Below, piece by piece: positions 1 through 10,071 of a DNA stretch of 64,000 nt; position 1 is the stretch's first letter; the number at the start of each line of letters is the position of its first letter. The notes beneath the pieces were generated by a model. It was given only the letters and a program-made list of their open reading frames with translations. It did no database searches and was not told the origin of the DNA. Source of the stretch: Lachancea mirantina (Eukaryota > Ascomycota > Saccharomycetes > Saccharomycetales > Saccharomycetaceae). Both the position numbers and the translations under genes were made by a program. The stretch lies in assembly GCA_900074745.1 (NCBI GenBank), contig LT598468.1, positions 1,426,001 to 1,490,000 on the forward strand. The letters run 5' to 3'.

Positions 1-1453
1 AGTCAGAGTTGACCTTTTGGCAAGGTACGAAATTTCTTATGTTGAAAAACAACTGTCCTTGTTGCGTTCTGCGACTGACTCCCTTCCTATCGTTTTTACG
101 ATCAGAACGGTTTCTCAGGGCGGAAAGTTTCCAGATAACGATTCTAAGAAGCTAGGTAAGCTTTTTAACTTTGCATTGCAATTCGGAGTCGAATACATCG
201 ACCTTGAGCTTACAGCACCTGCGGAACTACAATACGATGTCATAAACAAAAAGCACACAACCAAAATTATCGGCTCTCATCATGACTTCTCCCACAGTTT
301 TCCTTGGACGGACTCTGAATGGGAAAATCGCTATAATCAGGCTTTAGCTTTGAATGTGGACATAATCAAATTCGTTGGCACCGCTAAAACTTTCAAAGAC
401 AATTTTGAACTTGAAAGCTTTAGAGAAGCCCATCAAGCAAAACCATTAATTGCCATTAACATGACGGAACACGGTAAAATATCAAGAGTTTTGAACACTG
501 TTTTGACGCCTGTGACCTCGAAATTGTTGCCATCTGCGTCAGCTCCTGGTCAGCTAACTTTGGCTGAAGTTAATCGAATCTATTCTACTTTAGGAGGCTT
601 CACTGCGAAGGACTTCTACGTTGTTGGTTCGCCAATAAGTCATTCTCGGTCGCCAATTTTGCACAATACAGGCTACGAGGTCCTAGGTTTGCCATATCAT
701 TTTCAAAAATTCGAAACAAGTGAAGCCTCAGAAGTCAATGAGAAGCTTTTGAGCAATCCTCGTCTCGGAGGTCTAGCGGTCACCATTCCATTGAAGATTG
801 ATATAATGCAGTACATGGATGAACTTAGCGACTCTTCCAAGGCCATTGGTGCCGTGAACACTGTGATTCCTCTGGGAAACGGCAGGTTTAAGGGCGACAA
901 CACCGATTGGCTTGGAATCAAGAACTCTTTCATTGCCAGCGGAGTTCCTGGAAAGCTCACGAATTGCGGCGGATTAGTGATTGGCGCAGGAGGTACGTCA
1001 AGATCGGCAATTTACGCCCTCCACAATTTAGGTTGCTCTGCCATCTACGTGGTAAACAGAACCACAGAAAAATTGCATGCTTTGAAGAAAGAATTCCCCG
1101 CAAACTACAACATTTTTGTCATTGACACACTAGAACAGGCTCAACAATCTTCTGGTAAAATTGCAGTGGCCGTAAGCTGTATCCCAGCTGACAAAGCTAT
1201 CGACGAGAGCCTTTTGAGTAAAATCGATTCCTTGATGTCCAAGAAACCTCGTGGAAGTTTCCCTCCAACGCTTCTAGAGGCAGCATATAAGCCTGCTGTT
1301 ACTCCAATAATGCAGTTGGCAAACTCTAAATACCAGTGGAACACCATACCCGGCTCACACATGCTAGTGAACCAGGGAGTTGCCCAATTTGAGGAATGGA
1401 CATCATTCAGAGCACCATTCGACGAAATCTATAACGCAGTTGTTCGTGATTAA
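1..1453 (+). CDS. ARO1: Pentafunctional AROM protein, C-terminal part (dehydroquinase + shikimate dehydrogenase)
   Basis: This is the 3' third of the AROM polypeptide, which carries five consecutive steps of the cytosolic shikimate pathway. The frame is open from base 2 to the left edge, so the 5' part lies outside; about 483 residues remain of roughly 1,590 in S. cerevisiae Aro1. The first visible half is type I 3-dehydroquinate dehydratase, with the SHHDFS histidine motif and the Schiff-base lysine in IIKFVGTAKTF. The second half is shikimate dehydrogenase: VGSPISHSRSP binds shikimate, VTIPLK supplies the catalytic lysine, DNTDW the aspartate, and GAGGTSRSA is the NADPH loop. The end NQGVAQFEEW is typical of the family. 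The next gene, MTC5, is its neighbour in S. cerevisiae too (YDR127W-YDR128W). No break is visible. Confidence 0.97.
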   Translation, partial: VRVDLLARYEISYVEKQLSLLRSATDSLPIVFTIRTVSQGGKFPDNDSKKLGKLFNFALQFGVEYIDLELTAPAELQYDVINKKHTTKIIGSHHDFSHSFPWTDSEWENRYNQALALNVDIIKFVGTAKTFKDNFELESFREAHQAKPLIAINMTEHGKISRVLNTVLTPVTSKLLPSASAPGQLTLAEVNRIYSTLGGFTAKDFYVVGSPISHSRSPILHNTGYEVLGLPYHFQKFETSEASEVNEKLLSNPRLGGLAVTIPLKIDIMQYMDELSDSSKAIGAVNTVIPLGNGRFKGDNTDWLGIKNSFIASGVPGKLTNCGGLVIGAGGTSRSAIYALHNLGCSAIYVVNRTTEKLHALKKEFPANYNIFVIDTLEQAQQSSGKIAVAVSCIPADKAIDESLLSKIDSLMSKKPRGSFPPTLLEAAYKPAVTPIMQLANSKYQWNTIPGSHMLVNQGVAQFEEWTSFRAPFDEIYNAVVRD

Positions 1454-1707
1454 ATTTACAACCTACAAAACTCTCTCGTAAGTGGAACAAAAACAGCTTT
1501 TGAAAGTTCGCTAGTATTGAGGCTGCTTCTCTAAATTTACACAGAAGGCGTTCGGGCCTCAATCTGGTTTTTTTGTATTTAACTCTTTTTAATAATAAAA
1601 CGAGCTCACTACTGTTTGAAGTTTTTCAGTTGTCAACTCAACGTACAGTCATTAACTTTCGCGCAAGATACTTTAGGGGAGCTTTAATGGGCCCATAATC
1701 CTCCACT

Positions 1708-4700
1708 ATGGTTTATTATACCGGGACTGGTGCTATGGATTCACCAACGTTCGGAAAGTCGCTTTCTTTGAGAGTAGACGGAGGCTTTAATGCTGTTTCC
1801 ATCAGTCCCTGTGGAAGAGACGTCGTTTTGGCGAGTCAACAGGGTTTATATGTTATCGACTTGGATGATCCTTTCTCACCTCCAAGGTGGCTTCACCACA
1901 TAACTTCATGGGAAGTGGCCGATGTTCAATGGTCTCCGCACCAGGAGAAACCCTATTGGGTTGTATCTACTTCGAATCAAAAAGCACTTGTGTGGAACCT
2001 AGCAAGGCAATCATCTCGGGCAATTGAACACGTTTTGCATGGACACTCGCGTGCCATTACCGATATAAATTTTCATCCCGGTGACCCTAACATTTTGGCG
2101 ACATGTTCGATCGACGCTTATGTGCACTCGTGGGATATGCGGATGCCTTGGAAACCGTACTATAGTGCAAGTGCCTGGCGTGCTGGGGCATCTCAAGTCA
2201 AGTGGAGTCATTTGGAGTCGCATATTTTAGCCTCAGCGCATGCTAACGACGTGTACGTTTGGGATTTGAGAAAAGGCTGTTCGCCCCTCTTTAAGTTTCA
2301 AGGTCATGGCAGCAGCGTTAACAGCATTGACTTGAGTAGATCTCACAGGTCTGAAATAATGTCGAGCTCCAATGATGGTACGGTGAAATTCTGGGATTTC
2401 TCAAAAGGTGACAAGCAGGCTATCAGGACCGTGGAAACCGAATTTCCCGTCTGGAGAGGGCGGTATTTACCATTCGGAGAAGGTTTCTGTATCATGCCCA
2501 TGGCAGGAGGTAATAACTCGGTGTATCTGTCGTCCCTCAATTTTAATGCTAAAGAGAGCGCATCCCATAAATTTCAGCCTACATACGTCTTCAGAGGCCA
2601 CAGCGATCGAGTGACGGATTTCTTATGGAGAAGCAGACATTCTACGGACACTGACCTAGACGACAGGGAGTTTCAGCTGGTCACTTGGTCGAAGGATTGT
2701 GATCTACGTCTGTGGCCGGTGTCAGACGCGGCACTTGAGAAATTGTCCTTCAAAAAGAATCAGAAATTGGACCACAAGCTACCTGATCCCAAGTATGTGA
2801 CATACCGGCGCGAACCTAAAACTATAGAATCTCAGTCGTCACACATAAAGGGAATAAAAGGGAATTTTGTGACCAAGTCGGGCTTGGAGTCGTTGCAAGG
2901 CAAAGATAAAGTCAATCATCTCGATTGGGTTTCTGGAGTCAAGCTACGCCAAAGCACTTCTCAACGAAACTTTTACGATGAGGATACGCTGCAGAATCTG
3001 GGCGAAGAAGTAAGCGTTGTTGGGCATAAATTTTCGAGAATTGTCTTCGAAAAAATCTCAGTTTCAACAGGCAAGCTGGTCATCACACTTAATGGTCCCT
3101 GGTCGGATGAGGATGAAGATGCCTGTATTTTTTTGAGGCTGGAGATTCAATTTCCTCCTAACTACCCGAATAAAGGTAGTGCTCCAACCTTTAAGATCGA
3201 AGAGAACAGGGAACTTACTGAGGGAAAGAAAGCAGAAATTATGCAAAATATTCATGACATTGCGATCAAGTATACCGATGTAAACAGATATTGTTTGGAA
3301 CCATGTTTAAGGTTCGTTCTCGGAGAAAAGGTTGATCTTGATCATTTAGATGATGAAGAACAATTGCTGAACTTAGGTATCATTGATGAGATAGGTCTCG
3401 AAGAATCCTCCCTAAGCTCTTCGAATTCCAAATCCCAGGTCTCGTTGGAGCTGCCAGATATGTCCGACAGTGATATTTCTGATGTCGACAGTAAGGTCAG
3501 TGGTGGACGGTTTGCCTATAATACGAACGGCAGTCTGACACTGGACAGCACGCCTGTTCCGAAGGGTTGTGGTGCTTGCTGGGCTCCTGATGGCCGACTT
3601 GTTTGCTTCTTCATGAATAACAAGTCAGACAAAAAGCAGCAGCCCAATCTTTTCAAGATCGGCCACCGAGGCCTTACTAAGAGAAGAGATTCTGACGTTG
3701 CAAACATCACCGAGATTGGCCATCATAACGAAAATGATGTTACAGTGAGGCCCAAGAGATATGTCGATACTCTAACGAACTCTCCCAATAACAAAGCCCT
3801 TTCGATGAGTGCCATGGATGACGATAACAGCTCAGAAAGTAGTTCAGATAGCTTTGGCGATGATTGGGATGACATAATACGGAGGGACATGACTCTGAGA
3901 ACAAAGATTCCCTTATTGGCTCCAATAAATAGTGGCAAAGCAGGAACAGTGTCGGAATCGGCCAAAAGTCAAGAGTCCTCGAGAAGGTCGAAGAATATAG
4001 TCATTATTCGAGATTTTGGCGCTTTAATTCCCGATAATAGGGAACTGGCTGAGAAATACATGATCAGCGGCACAACTCCAGAGGAAATTGCCAAACACAA
4101 TGCAATTGTGGCTGAGAAAGCGGGTCAGGATGAAATTTCTCAATGTTGGAGAATAGTAGCTGACGTTTTGATTGCTCACGAGGACGGTAATACGCTAAAT
4201 CCGGGCTGGGATCAACATGAACTGGGTGGTCGCTGGTTTGCAAGGGAACTTATGTCGTACTTTGAAAAAGTACAAAATTTGCAGATGCTTGCGATGTTAA
4301 GTTGTATTTTCACAACGCCTGTGAAGTCAAGCCAGATTTTGACAGCTCGTCAACGGAAACCAGTCGAAAGTATCGTTTCCTTTTTTGAGAACCCTGGGAG
4401 TGTGAATGGTAGCCAAGAGTTCTTGGGCCGAAGCGCCACGGGGGGGTTAACCTTAGGAAGCGATCCAGCATTGCAATCTTTGGCCAGATCCAATAATATA
4501 GGTCCAATTCCCGAATCGGGCTCCATCGGATCAGGGGATTACTTCGTCAGTCATCACGACCATATGCGAACTCAGAGGTCAAGTACATCCAGCGTAATTC
4601 CGGCTGTTGCGGCCAAGAATTACGCCCCAAGTACTCTTCCTACGGTATCAATAAAAGTGCTTAACGATGAGTTTCTGGATTTGGCCCATCAAAACGACAA

Positions 4701-5100
4701 TTGGCTCTTAGATCCTCGAAATCAGCAAAAATATGACTCGTACCGCCATCAATACGGTGAGCTCTTGTTTTACTGGGGACTTCCACTGGCACGCGTTGAA
4801 ATACTAAAGATGAACGAATCAACAATGGCGTCGTCCTCGACTTTTCTAAATGCTTCTAAATCTGCTTATGGTTCCGCAACGGTCCCTAGAGATATTGCAT
4901 TTGGGGTTGTCGAGTGCGACGGTCACTCTTCTAACACGGCTTGCAATTATTGTGGTCTCAAAGTAACGAGAAGGGCTTTTATTTGCGGTAACTGCCAGCA
5001 CGTTTTACATGCAAATTGCGCCACTGAATGGTGGACAGAGGGGACAGAGTGTCCTTCAGGTTGTGGATGCGTATGTTTGGAAATGTTCGATGTGGCCTGA
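1708..5100 (+). CDS. MTC5: SEA complex subunit Mtc5/Sea3 (WDR59 family)
   Basis: A 1,130-residue protein matching Mtc5 (Sea3), a subunit of the vacuole-associated SEA complex (SEACAT, the GATOR2 counterpart) that controls TORC1 and autophagy. A WD40 propeller covers about residues 15-380 (repeats such as HGHSRAITDINFHP and SSSNDGTVKFWD). An RWD domain lies at about 434-541 (LNGPWSDEDEDACIFLRLEI). A low-complexity acidic and serine region follows. A C-terminal RING-like zinc domain occupies about 1080-1126, with cysteine pairs in CNYCGLKV, CGNCQHVLHANC and CPSGCGCVC. Length is close to the S. cerevisiae protein (1,148). The start used is the first ATG; a second at 1735 is also possible. Family and synteny (YDR128W) agree. 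Confidence 0.96.
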   Translation: MVYYTGTGAMDSPTFGKSLSLRVDGGFNAVSISPCGRDVVLASQQGLYVIDLDDPFSPPRWLHHITSWEVADVQWSPHQEKPYWVVSTSNQKALVWNLARQSSRAIEHVLHGHSRAITDINFHPGDPNILATCSIDAYVHSWDMRMPWKPYYSASAWRAGASQVKWSHLESHILASAHANDVYVWDLRKGCSPLFKFQGHGSSVNSIDLSRSHRSEIMSSSNDGTVKFWDFSKGDKQAIRTVETEFPVWRGRYLPFGEGFCIMPMAGGNNSVYLSSLNFNAKESASHKFQPTYVFRGHSDRVTDFLWRSRHSTDTDLDDREFQLVTWSKDCDLRLWPVSDAALEKLSFKKNQKLDHKLPDPKYVTYRREPKTIESQSSHIKGIKGNFVTKSGLESLQGKDKVNHLDWVSGVKLRQSTSQRNFYDEDTLQNLGEEVSVVGHKFSRIVFEKISVSTGKLVITLNGPWSDEDEDACIFLRLEIQFPPNYPNKGSAPTFKIEENRELTEGKKAEIMQNIHDIAIKYTDVNRYCLEPCLRFVLGEKVDLDHLDDEEQLLNLGIIDEIGLEESSLSSSNSKSQVSLELPDMSDSDISDVDSKVSGGRFAYNTNGSLTLDSTPVPKGCGACWAPDGRLVCFFMNNKSDKKQQPNLFKIGHRGLTKRRDSDVANITEIGHHNENDVTVRPKRYVDTLTNSPNNKALSMSAMDDDNSSESSSDSFGDDWDDIIRRDMTLRTKIPLLAPINSGKAGTVSESAKSQESSRRSKNIVIIRDFGALIPDNRELAEKYMISGTTPEEIAKHNAIVAEKAGQDEISQCWRIVADVLIAHEDGNTLNPGWDQHELGGRWFARELMSYFEKVQNLQMLAMLSCIFTTPVKSSQILTARQRKPVESIVSFFENPGSVNGSQEFLGRSATGGLTLGSDPALQSLARSNNIGPIPESGSIGSGDYFVSHHDHMRTQRSSTSSVIPAVAAKNYAPSTLPTVSIKVLNDEFLDLAHQNDNWLLDPRNQQKYDSYRHQYGELLFYWGLPLARVEILKMNESTMASSSTFLNASKSAYGSATVPRDIAFGVVECDGHSSNTACNYCGLKVTRRAFICGNCQHVLHANCATEWWTEGTECPSGCGCVCLEMFDVA

Positions 5101-5581
5101 ATTAGGCTATGCTCGACTGTCTTCTTTAAGGTATGTCTATGAAGTGCTCTGGCGGGCAAAAACTCGAGTGTGGAATTAGCCGCAATCATAATTCAGACGA
5201 CGAAAAGAGATCAAAAATGATGCCAAAAGTGATAGCTATAAGTCAAAGATTGACTATCTAAAGCCAGTGTTTTCGGATCGGATCTTGGTGCATTTACTTA
5301 ATTGAGCACTCTGCAAAGAGCCTGAAAAGTTCCAGGAGAGAGTGACAAGATGTTGAATATTTTACGAGCTGTTCTCAAAATAGAAGTTCGATTTCCGACG
5401 CTTCACCGATGTCTTTTTGTGATGTTCGATTCAGTTTGATTCAGTTCGACTATAGGAGCGTTTTCATCATTATACGAACTACTGAAAATTGAGAAATTCA
5501 AGTTTTTTCAGAATTGAAGACACCAGTTTCTGGAGAAAATCCACCTCAAGGAAGCAGGTAGTAGAAGGTTCTTTAAAGGCA
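5101..5581. other. MTC5-ERG27 intergenic region
   Basis: A 481-bp spacer between two genes on the same strand. It contains a sterol-response-element core (listed separately) and a short imperfect direct repeat around 5427-5450 (GATTCAG occurring twice, flanked by TTCGA). No RNA gene or conserved small coding region was recognised. Confidence 0.6.
5471..5477 (-). promoter_or_regulatory. Sterol response element core (Upc2/Ecm22 type)
   Basis: TATACGA on the plus strand is the reverse complement of TCGTATA, the core bound by Upc2 and Ecm22 in ergosterol genes. It lies about 105 bp upstream of the ERG27 start codon, a normal place for an activator site. A 7-base match can occur by chance, so the assignment rests on site plus gene context. 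Confidence 0.55.
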
Positions 5582-6719
5582 ATGGTCTCGAGAAGGAAGA
5601 TTGCAGTGATAACTGGAACCAATAGGTATGGAATAGGGCTGATAAGTCGCAGGGTTGGGCAGTGCTTTCGTTATTTAAAATCAAGGTGCAAGAAGCTAAC
5701 TTTAACATGCAACGAACAGTAATCTGGGTCTAAATATTGCACATCGGCTGGTGGAACAGATAGATGATAACAGCAGGTTGACAATAGTCGTTACGTCAAG
5801 GACGCTACCCAGAGTCAAAGAAGTTGTGGGCCAAATTCTTGAACATGCTGGAAAATTCGGAAAGGCCGATAAGATTGATTTTGACTATTTGCTTGTTGAT
5901 TTTACGGATATGGTGAGCACACTGGGAGCTTATTACGAGCTCAATAAAAGATACAAGGAAATCCACTATTTTTTTGTGAATGCAGCGCAAGGCGTGTATG
6001 ACGGTATTGACTGGCTAGGTGCCATTAAGGAGGTTTTCACTAGCCCCATCGAAGCCGTTACAAACCCCAGTTACAAGATTCAAAGAGTTGGCGTGAAATC
6101 TAAAGATGGTCTTGGTCTCGTTTTTCAGGCAAACGTGTTTGGTCCGTATTACCTCATACAAAAGATTTTGCCTCAACTTTCAGCGGGTAGGGCTGTTGTC
6201 GTTTGGATTTCAAGTATAATGTCAGATCCAAAGTATCTTTCTCTCAACGATATGCAGCTTTTAGAGACGAGTGCATCCTATGAGGGTTCTAAGAGATTGG
6301 TAGATTTGGTGCAGCTTGCAACATACAAGGAAATGAAGAAAAGGGGTATCAACCAATATGTCGTTCATCCTGGAATCTTCATCAGCCACTCCTTTTTCAA
6401 GTATCTCAACTTTTTCACTTACTACGGTATGCTGTTTCTTTTCTACCTGGCAAGATACTTAGGATCTCCTTGGCACAACATTGATGGATATCGGGCTGCT
6501 AACGCGCCTGTTTATGTGGCAACGTTGGCAAATTCTAACTTTGAGAATCAAGAAGTCAAGTTTGGTTCGGCAACATATAAGGAAGGATTAGAATATATCA
6601 AAACGACTCCGATTGATCCCACGGGTGTGAATGACGTTCACAAGTACTTTCAGGAATTGGAGCAGGAGTGGGACAAGAAACTCGAGAATCAAATTACTAA
6701 TTCCCGCCAGGTTGACTGA
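5582..6719 (+). CDS. ERG27: 3-keto-sterol reductase, spliced (exons 5582-5625 and 5720-6719)
   Basis: Erg27 reduces the 3-keto group during C-4 demethylation in ergosterol synthesis, together with Erg25, Erg26 and Erg28 at the ER and lipid droplets. The main frame opens only after 5720 and lacks an N-terminus; an upstream ATG at 5582 encodes MVSRRKIAVITGTN. Joining 5625 to 5720 gives ITGTNSNLGLNIAHRLVEQ, the family's nucleotide-binding start, with an Ser codon split across the junction. The product is 347 residues, equal to S. cerevisiae Erg27. Other short-chain dehydrogenase marks are FVNAAQG, the serine in WISSIMSD and Y-EGS-K in ASYEGSKRL. The gene converges on SAC6. In S. cerevisiae ERG27 (YLR100W) I know of no intron, so the split form is unusual. 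Confidence 0.93.
5626..5719 (+). other. Spliceosomal intron in ERG27
   Basis: A 94-nt intron. The 5' splice site is GTATGG, the branch-like sequence AGCTAAC is at 5694-5700, and the 3' end is ACAG at 5719, 19 nt after the branch motif. Splicing restores the exact conserved reading frame. The frame through the unspliced sequence stops before the rest of the enzyme. Confidence 0.9.
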
Positions 6720-6805
6720 AATTTCGCATGCAAAGGAGTGATGACTGTCAAGTATTCGCTCTTATAATTAGAATATAAGTTACAAATTAAGATACTGAAT
6801 CTTAC

Positions 6806-8827
6806 TTAGCGCTTCAAAGCCATGAGCGAAGCCACAAAAGTCAGGATCAATCTCGGGCGAACCTCATTGATATCTTCAGGTACAAGCCAAATCAAAGCGC
6901 CCAGCTTTCTTGCGATAGAGATAGCAAGACGCGCGTTCGCATATTTGTCATCATCAGATGTTCCAGAAGTGACAAGTTCGTAATCGACATACCCTGGTGC
7001 AATTCCATTCAATACATCTAAGAGGAAATGAGCACTGGACAGGTTAGGATCGCTGAATGAGCGAACAGTAGATGATTTGCCGCCCTTCGCAACTTGTTCC
7101 TGGGCCCATTTCAAAATTTGGCCATCGGTCATTTCTCTTCCATCAGTCTGTAAAGTTTTCATGGTGTTGACAATGTTTCTGCGCATCAACTGCCAAACCA
7201 GACCCAGAGTTAACAGCTTATTGCCGTCAACAATGTCTGATCCTTCAATACCAACTAATGAAAATCCCCTTGATTTACCTAAGTCGACAGCATAGTTGTT
7301 GTTTTCCAAAGCTTTGAATCTTGAGAGCTCTGCTCCGGACGACGGCCTTTTATTGACAATCTTAAAATTAACAGCACCAGGCATAACCTTTTCATATGCT
7401 TGCAAGAGAATGAGGCCATCTTTCAAATCTTCAAACAGCGATACGATGGCCGGATCGACGTCTAAGGAATTCAACCATAGAGTGAATACCCGAGCTTCTC
7501 TCTCGCCTTCGGCATCGAACTCTTCAATATCTGGTTTCTCAAATTCCTCAACAGGTTCTAATCCAGGATGGGTGTTGAATAAATGCGCAACAAAGGCCAA
7601 ATTCAATTTTGGATTCCCCGCCACAAGCGATCTTGGCGTTAAGTACTTCCTGCAGTCCAGCTTCTCTGCATTGGCCAAGACTTGCTCAGCCCTCGTCAAA
7701 AGGTCACTAGTTTGTAATGGGGCGGTTGAGCATAGGGTTGGGGCTAGCTGGTTGAGTAAAACAGTGTAGTTTTCGCCATCGGAAACGTCCTTGGAAAAAT
7801 TCGCGACCCTCCTTTGCCAGTTGGCCTTTTTTAAATGATAATTGAACCACCGGAGCAAAATTTGTTCCGGAGGAAGCCTCAAGAACTGTTCTAAAGTTTC
7901 GTCTTCCTCCAGTAGACGGTAAAGCTCCGGGTGAACCTTAATGTCGATCTTGCTCAATAAACCTCTGCGGATGATTTGCCAAATAAGACCTAGAATCAAA
8001 TGTTCTTTCCCCTCAATGATGTCCTCCGAGTGAACATTGACCACTACGCAACCAATGGCTTTTGCGGAGTTTATTACTATATTAGCGTTTTCGCTAGCGG
8101 TGAAATTGTTCAGCCTCTTACCATTTTTTGGCCAGTTCAAAACTCTTGTATCTATAGTGTCTGGTACAGAATCATTGATGAGCTTGGAGAGCACCAAACC
8201 ATCTCTGCAATCATCAAACAGTTCAAAGGTGTCTTCGGCGAAGGGTAGTCTATCACCTATGTCTTGATCACCAGCCAACACGCTGTTGATATGTTTTGTG
8301 AACTCTCGTCTTTCTTCTTCATTGATCGTGTGGGTGGTTCCAGTCGTCGAGCCACCGACAATAATCTTGGCTTGTGCACCGGTGCCGGTGTGTTTTAGCC
8401 CCGCGTGTGACGGTGTGACAGGAGCAGCAGAAGGGCCCGAGCCCACGTTGAAACTCGTAGCCGGCGGCGCACCGGCCTTGTTTTCCTTTAACTTAGCAAC
8501 GAGCTCGACGTAATCGTCCAATTCAACACGTCCTGAAGCGTCCACATTCACCTGTTTCAGCGTTTCACGAGCCTCATCGTATGACGCGTCTCCCGACTGT
8601 GAAACGGCTTCCAACACCTCTCGCTTCTCAACCCAGCCGCGGTCGTCCAAGTCAATGGCCCGGAACTTTTCGATCGTGCTAAAAACATCCTCCTGCGTTA
8701 GCACTGGAAATTTTCTCTGTCATAAGCCATCTAGTCAGTAAATGCCCTTAACTTGCCATAAAAGTTGGAAAAAACTCCTGTTATTTTCCACTGAATAGCT
8801 CCATACCTGTAATTTAATGACGTTCAT
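6806..8827 (-). CDS. SAC6: Fimbrin, spliced (exons 8827-8807 and 8716-6806)
   Basis: Sac6 is the actin-bundling protein of cortical patches and cables. The product has 643 residues (642 in S. cerevisiae). It holds an N-terminal EF-hand region (about residues 10-80) and two actin-binding modules, each a pair of calponin-homology domains (about 130-370 and 400-640); motifs include DGLVLSKLINDSVPDTID and DGLILLQAYEKVMPGAV. The main frame begins without ATG near 8716. A tiny first exon encodes MNVIKLQ and joins to RKFPVLTQED, reproducing the S. cerevisiae N-terminus, which is also made by a 5' intron. The gene converges on ERG27. It corresponds to YDR129C. Confidence 0.96.
8717..8806 (-). other. 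Spliceosomal intron in SAC6
   Basis: A 90-nt intron on the minus strand. The donor is GTATGG (8806-8801), the branch motif is TACTGAC (8740-8734) and the acceptor is ACAG ending at 8717. Its position after the seventh codon matches the known intron of S. cerevisiae SAC6. Confidence 0.92.
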
Positions 8828-9019
8828 CTCTTAAGAACCTTTAAGGCCTTGTCCAACCCAAGTTTCGAGATGTTGTGAATTTTTGTAAGATGTGTTTCCG
8901 TTCAGCCCTCTGATGCCCCTTTTTACCAATTCAACCTTGACTTTCTTGATATACGTGTGAAATGATGATCAACATCAAAAATTACGTGTAACGTGACAGT
9001 CACGTTGCCCGATGTCCTA

Positions 9020-9787
9020 CTATGCATTAGGTCTACATTTCCCGGCCTGCTGGGTCCAGGATTCGTCTCGTTCGAGTTCCTGGAGTAGAATATTCGCCTT
9101 TGCCTCTGTATTTCTCCCTACTGGTAGCACCTCTTGGCGGCTCTGCAGCTCTTCCTTTACTGCGCGCATATTTTGGCGCTCTTGGTGTAAGACGTGATAT
9201 TGGTCTTGCAACTGCTTGTTGTCGAGCGAATTGACTAGTTCTGGGCTTCCCCAGTAACTTTGGAGTGAATGCTTGATGAGGGCAAAATTTGGCTCCGGCT
9301 TCCTTGAGTTAGGTCTTCTGGAAGGTTTGTAGTCTGGTAATTCACGAGAAAGAGCATACCCAGCGTTGTCGAAAACGGCAGGGACGGCCGAATCATCGTT
9401 CCTAAGGCCCTCATGCTCATCATCAGAGCTGTCACAGCACCACAGGTTCATATCGGGGCGTAGTAAAATCGGGTCTCCCTGACGTGCGTTGTGGAACACA
9501 AGGCAATGCGTGGCTATCTCGGACTGTTGTAGTTGGAGTTGCTTGCTTTCCCGCAAAAGCTTCTTATCACAGAACGGCGAATAATCGTAGCTTTCTGCGT
9601 CTTTCCCCGGGACTCTTGGTGTTGGAACTGGCTGTGGGGTTTCAAAGATGTTGCTCGCGCTGCTGATCAAAGGACCCCTACGCAGAGGTGTGTTCTGCAA
9701 GATTTTGATTCTAGGAGTTCGCCATGGAGGAAGCGATGGCAACTCGAAAGTCGCTTGTTCCGGTGATGCCGGGTATTTCCGTGGCAT
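9020..9787 (-). CDS. APC9: Probable anaphase-promoting complex subunit Apc9
   Basis: A 255-residue protein between SAC6 and CDC45. In S. cerevisiae the gene beside CDC45 is APC9 (YLR102C, 265 residues), so position, strand and size all point to Apc9, a small non-catalytic subunit of the APC/C ubiquitin ligase that helps hold Cdc27. Features visible: a proline-rich N-terminus with RTPRIKILQNTPLR, an acidic patch CCDSSDDEHEG, a middle that looks disordered, and a predicted helix or coiled coil near the C-terminus (LDNKQLQDQYHVLHQERQ). No catalytic motif is present. The family is fast evolving, so the call rests more on synteny than on sequence; a regulatory protein of other function cannot be excluded. 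Confidence 0.75.
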   Translation of the reverse strand: MPRKYPASPEQATFELPSLPPWRTPRIKILQNTPLRRGPLISSASNIFETPQPVPTPRVPGKDAESYDYSPFCDKKLLRESKQLQLQQSEIATHCLVFHNARQGDPILLRPDMNLWCCDSSDDEHEGLRNDDSAVPAVFDNAGYALSRELPDYKPSRRPNSRKPEPNFALIKHSLQSYWGSPELVNSLDNKQLQDQYHVLHQERQNMRAVKEELQSRQEVLPVGRNTEAKANILLQELERDESWTQQAGKCRPNA

Positions 9788-10071
9788 ATGAATGTGGGGC
9801 TTTTACGTCTTTTTAGTGATTTTCGTTATGTCGATGGTCGTTTTTGTAGTATGGAGACTTATATTGATCTATCAAGAAAAGTGTCAATTACTTAAGAAAC
9901 AAAGTCGCGGCGTGTCAGCAGCTCTCGAGTATGTCAAGTAGACAGCATGCAAGTATATTGTCGTTAGTAGAGCCTTTGGCGTTTCATTAGCGGCTTTTTA
10001 AGGCAAATTGTGCAATTTGGAAGTAATAATATGGATTTGGCCATTTTATATTAGCACATCACCCAAAGCTT

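Noticed and set aside
7296-7769. A 157-codon plus-strand frame inside SAC6
   Set aside because: Antisense to a conserved calponin-homology domain, with no recognisable protein features.
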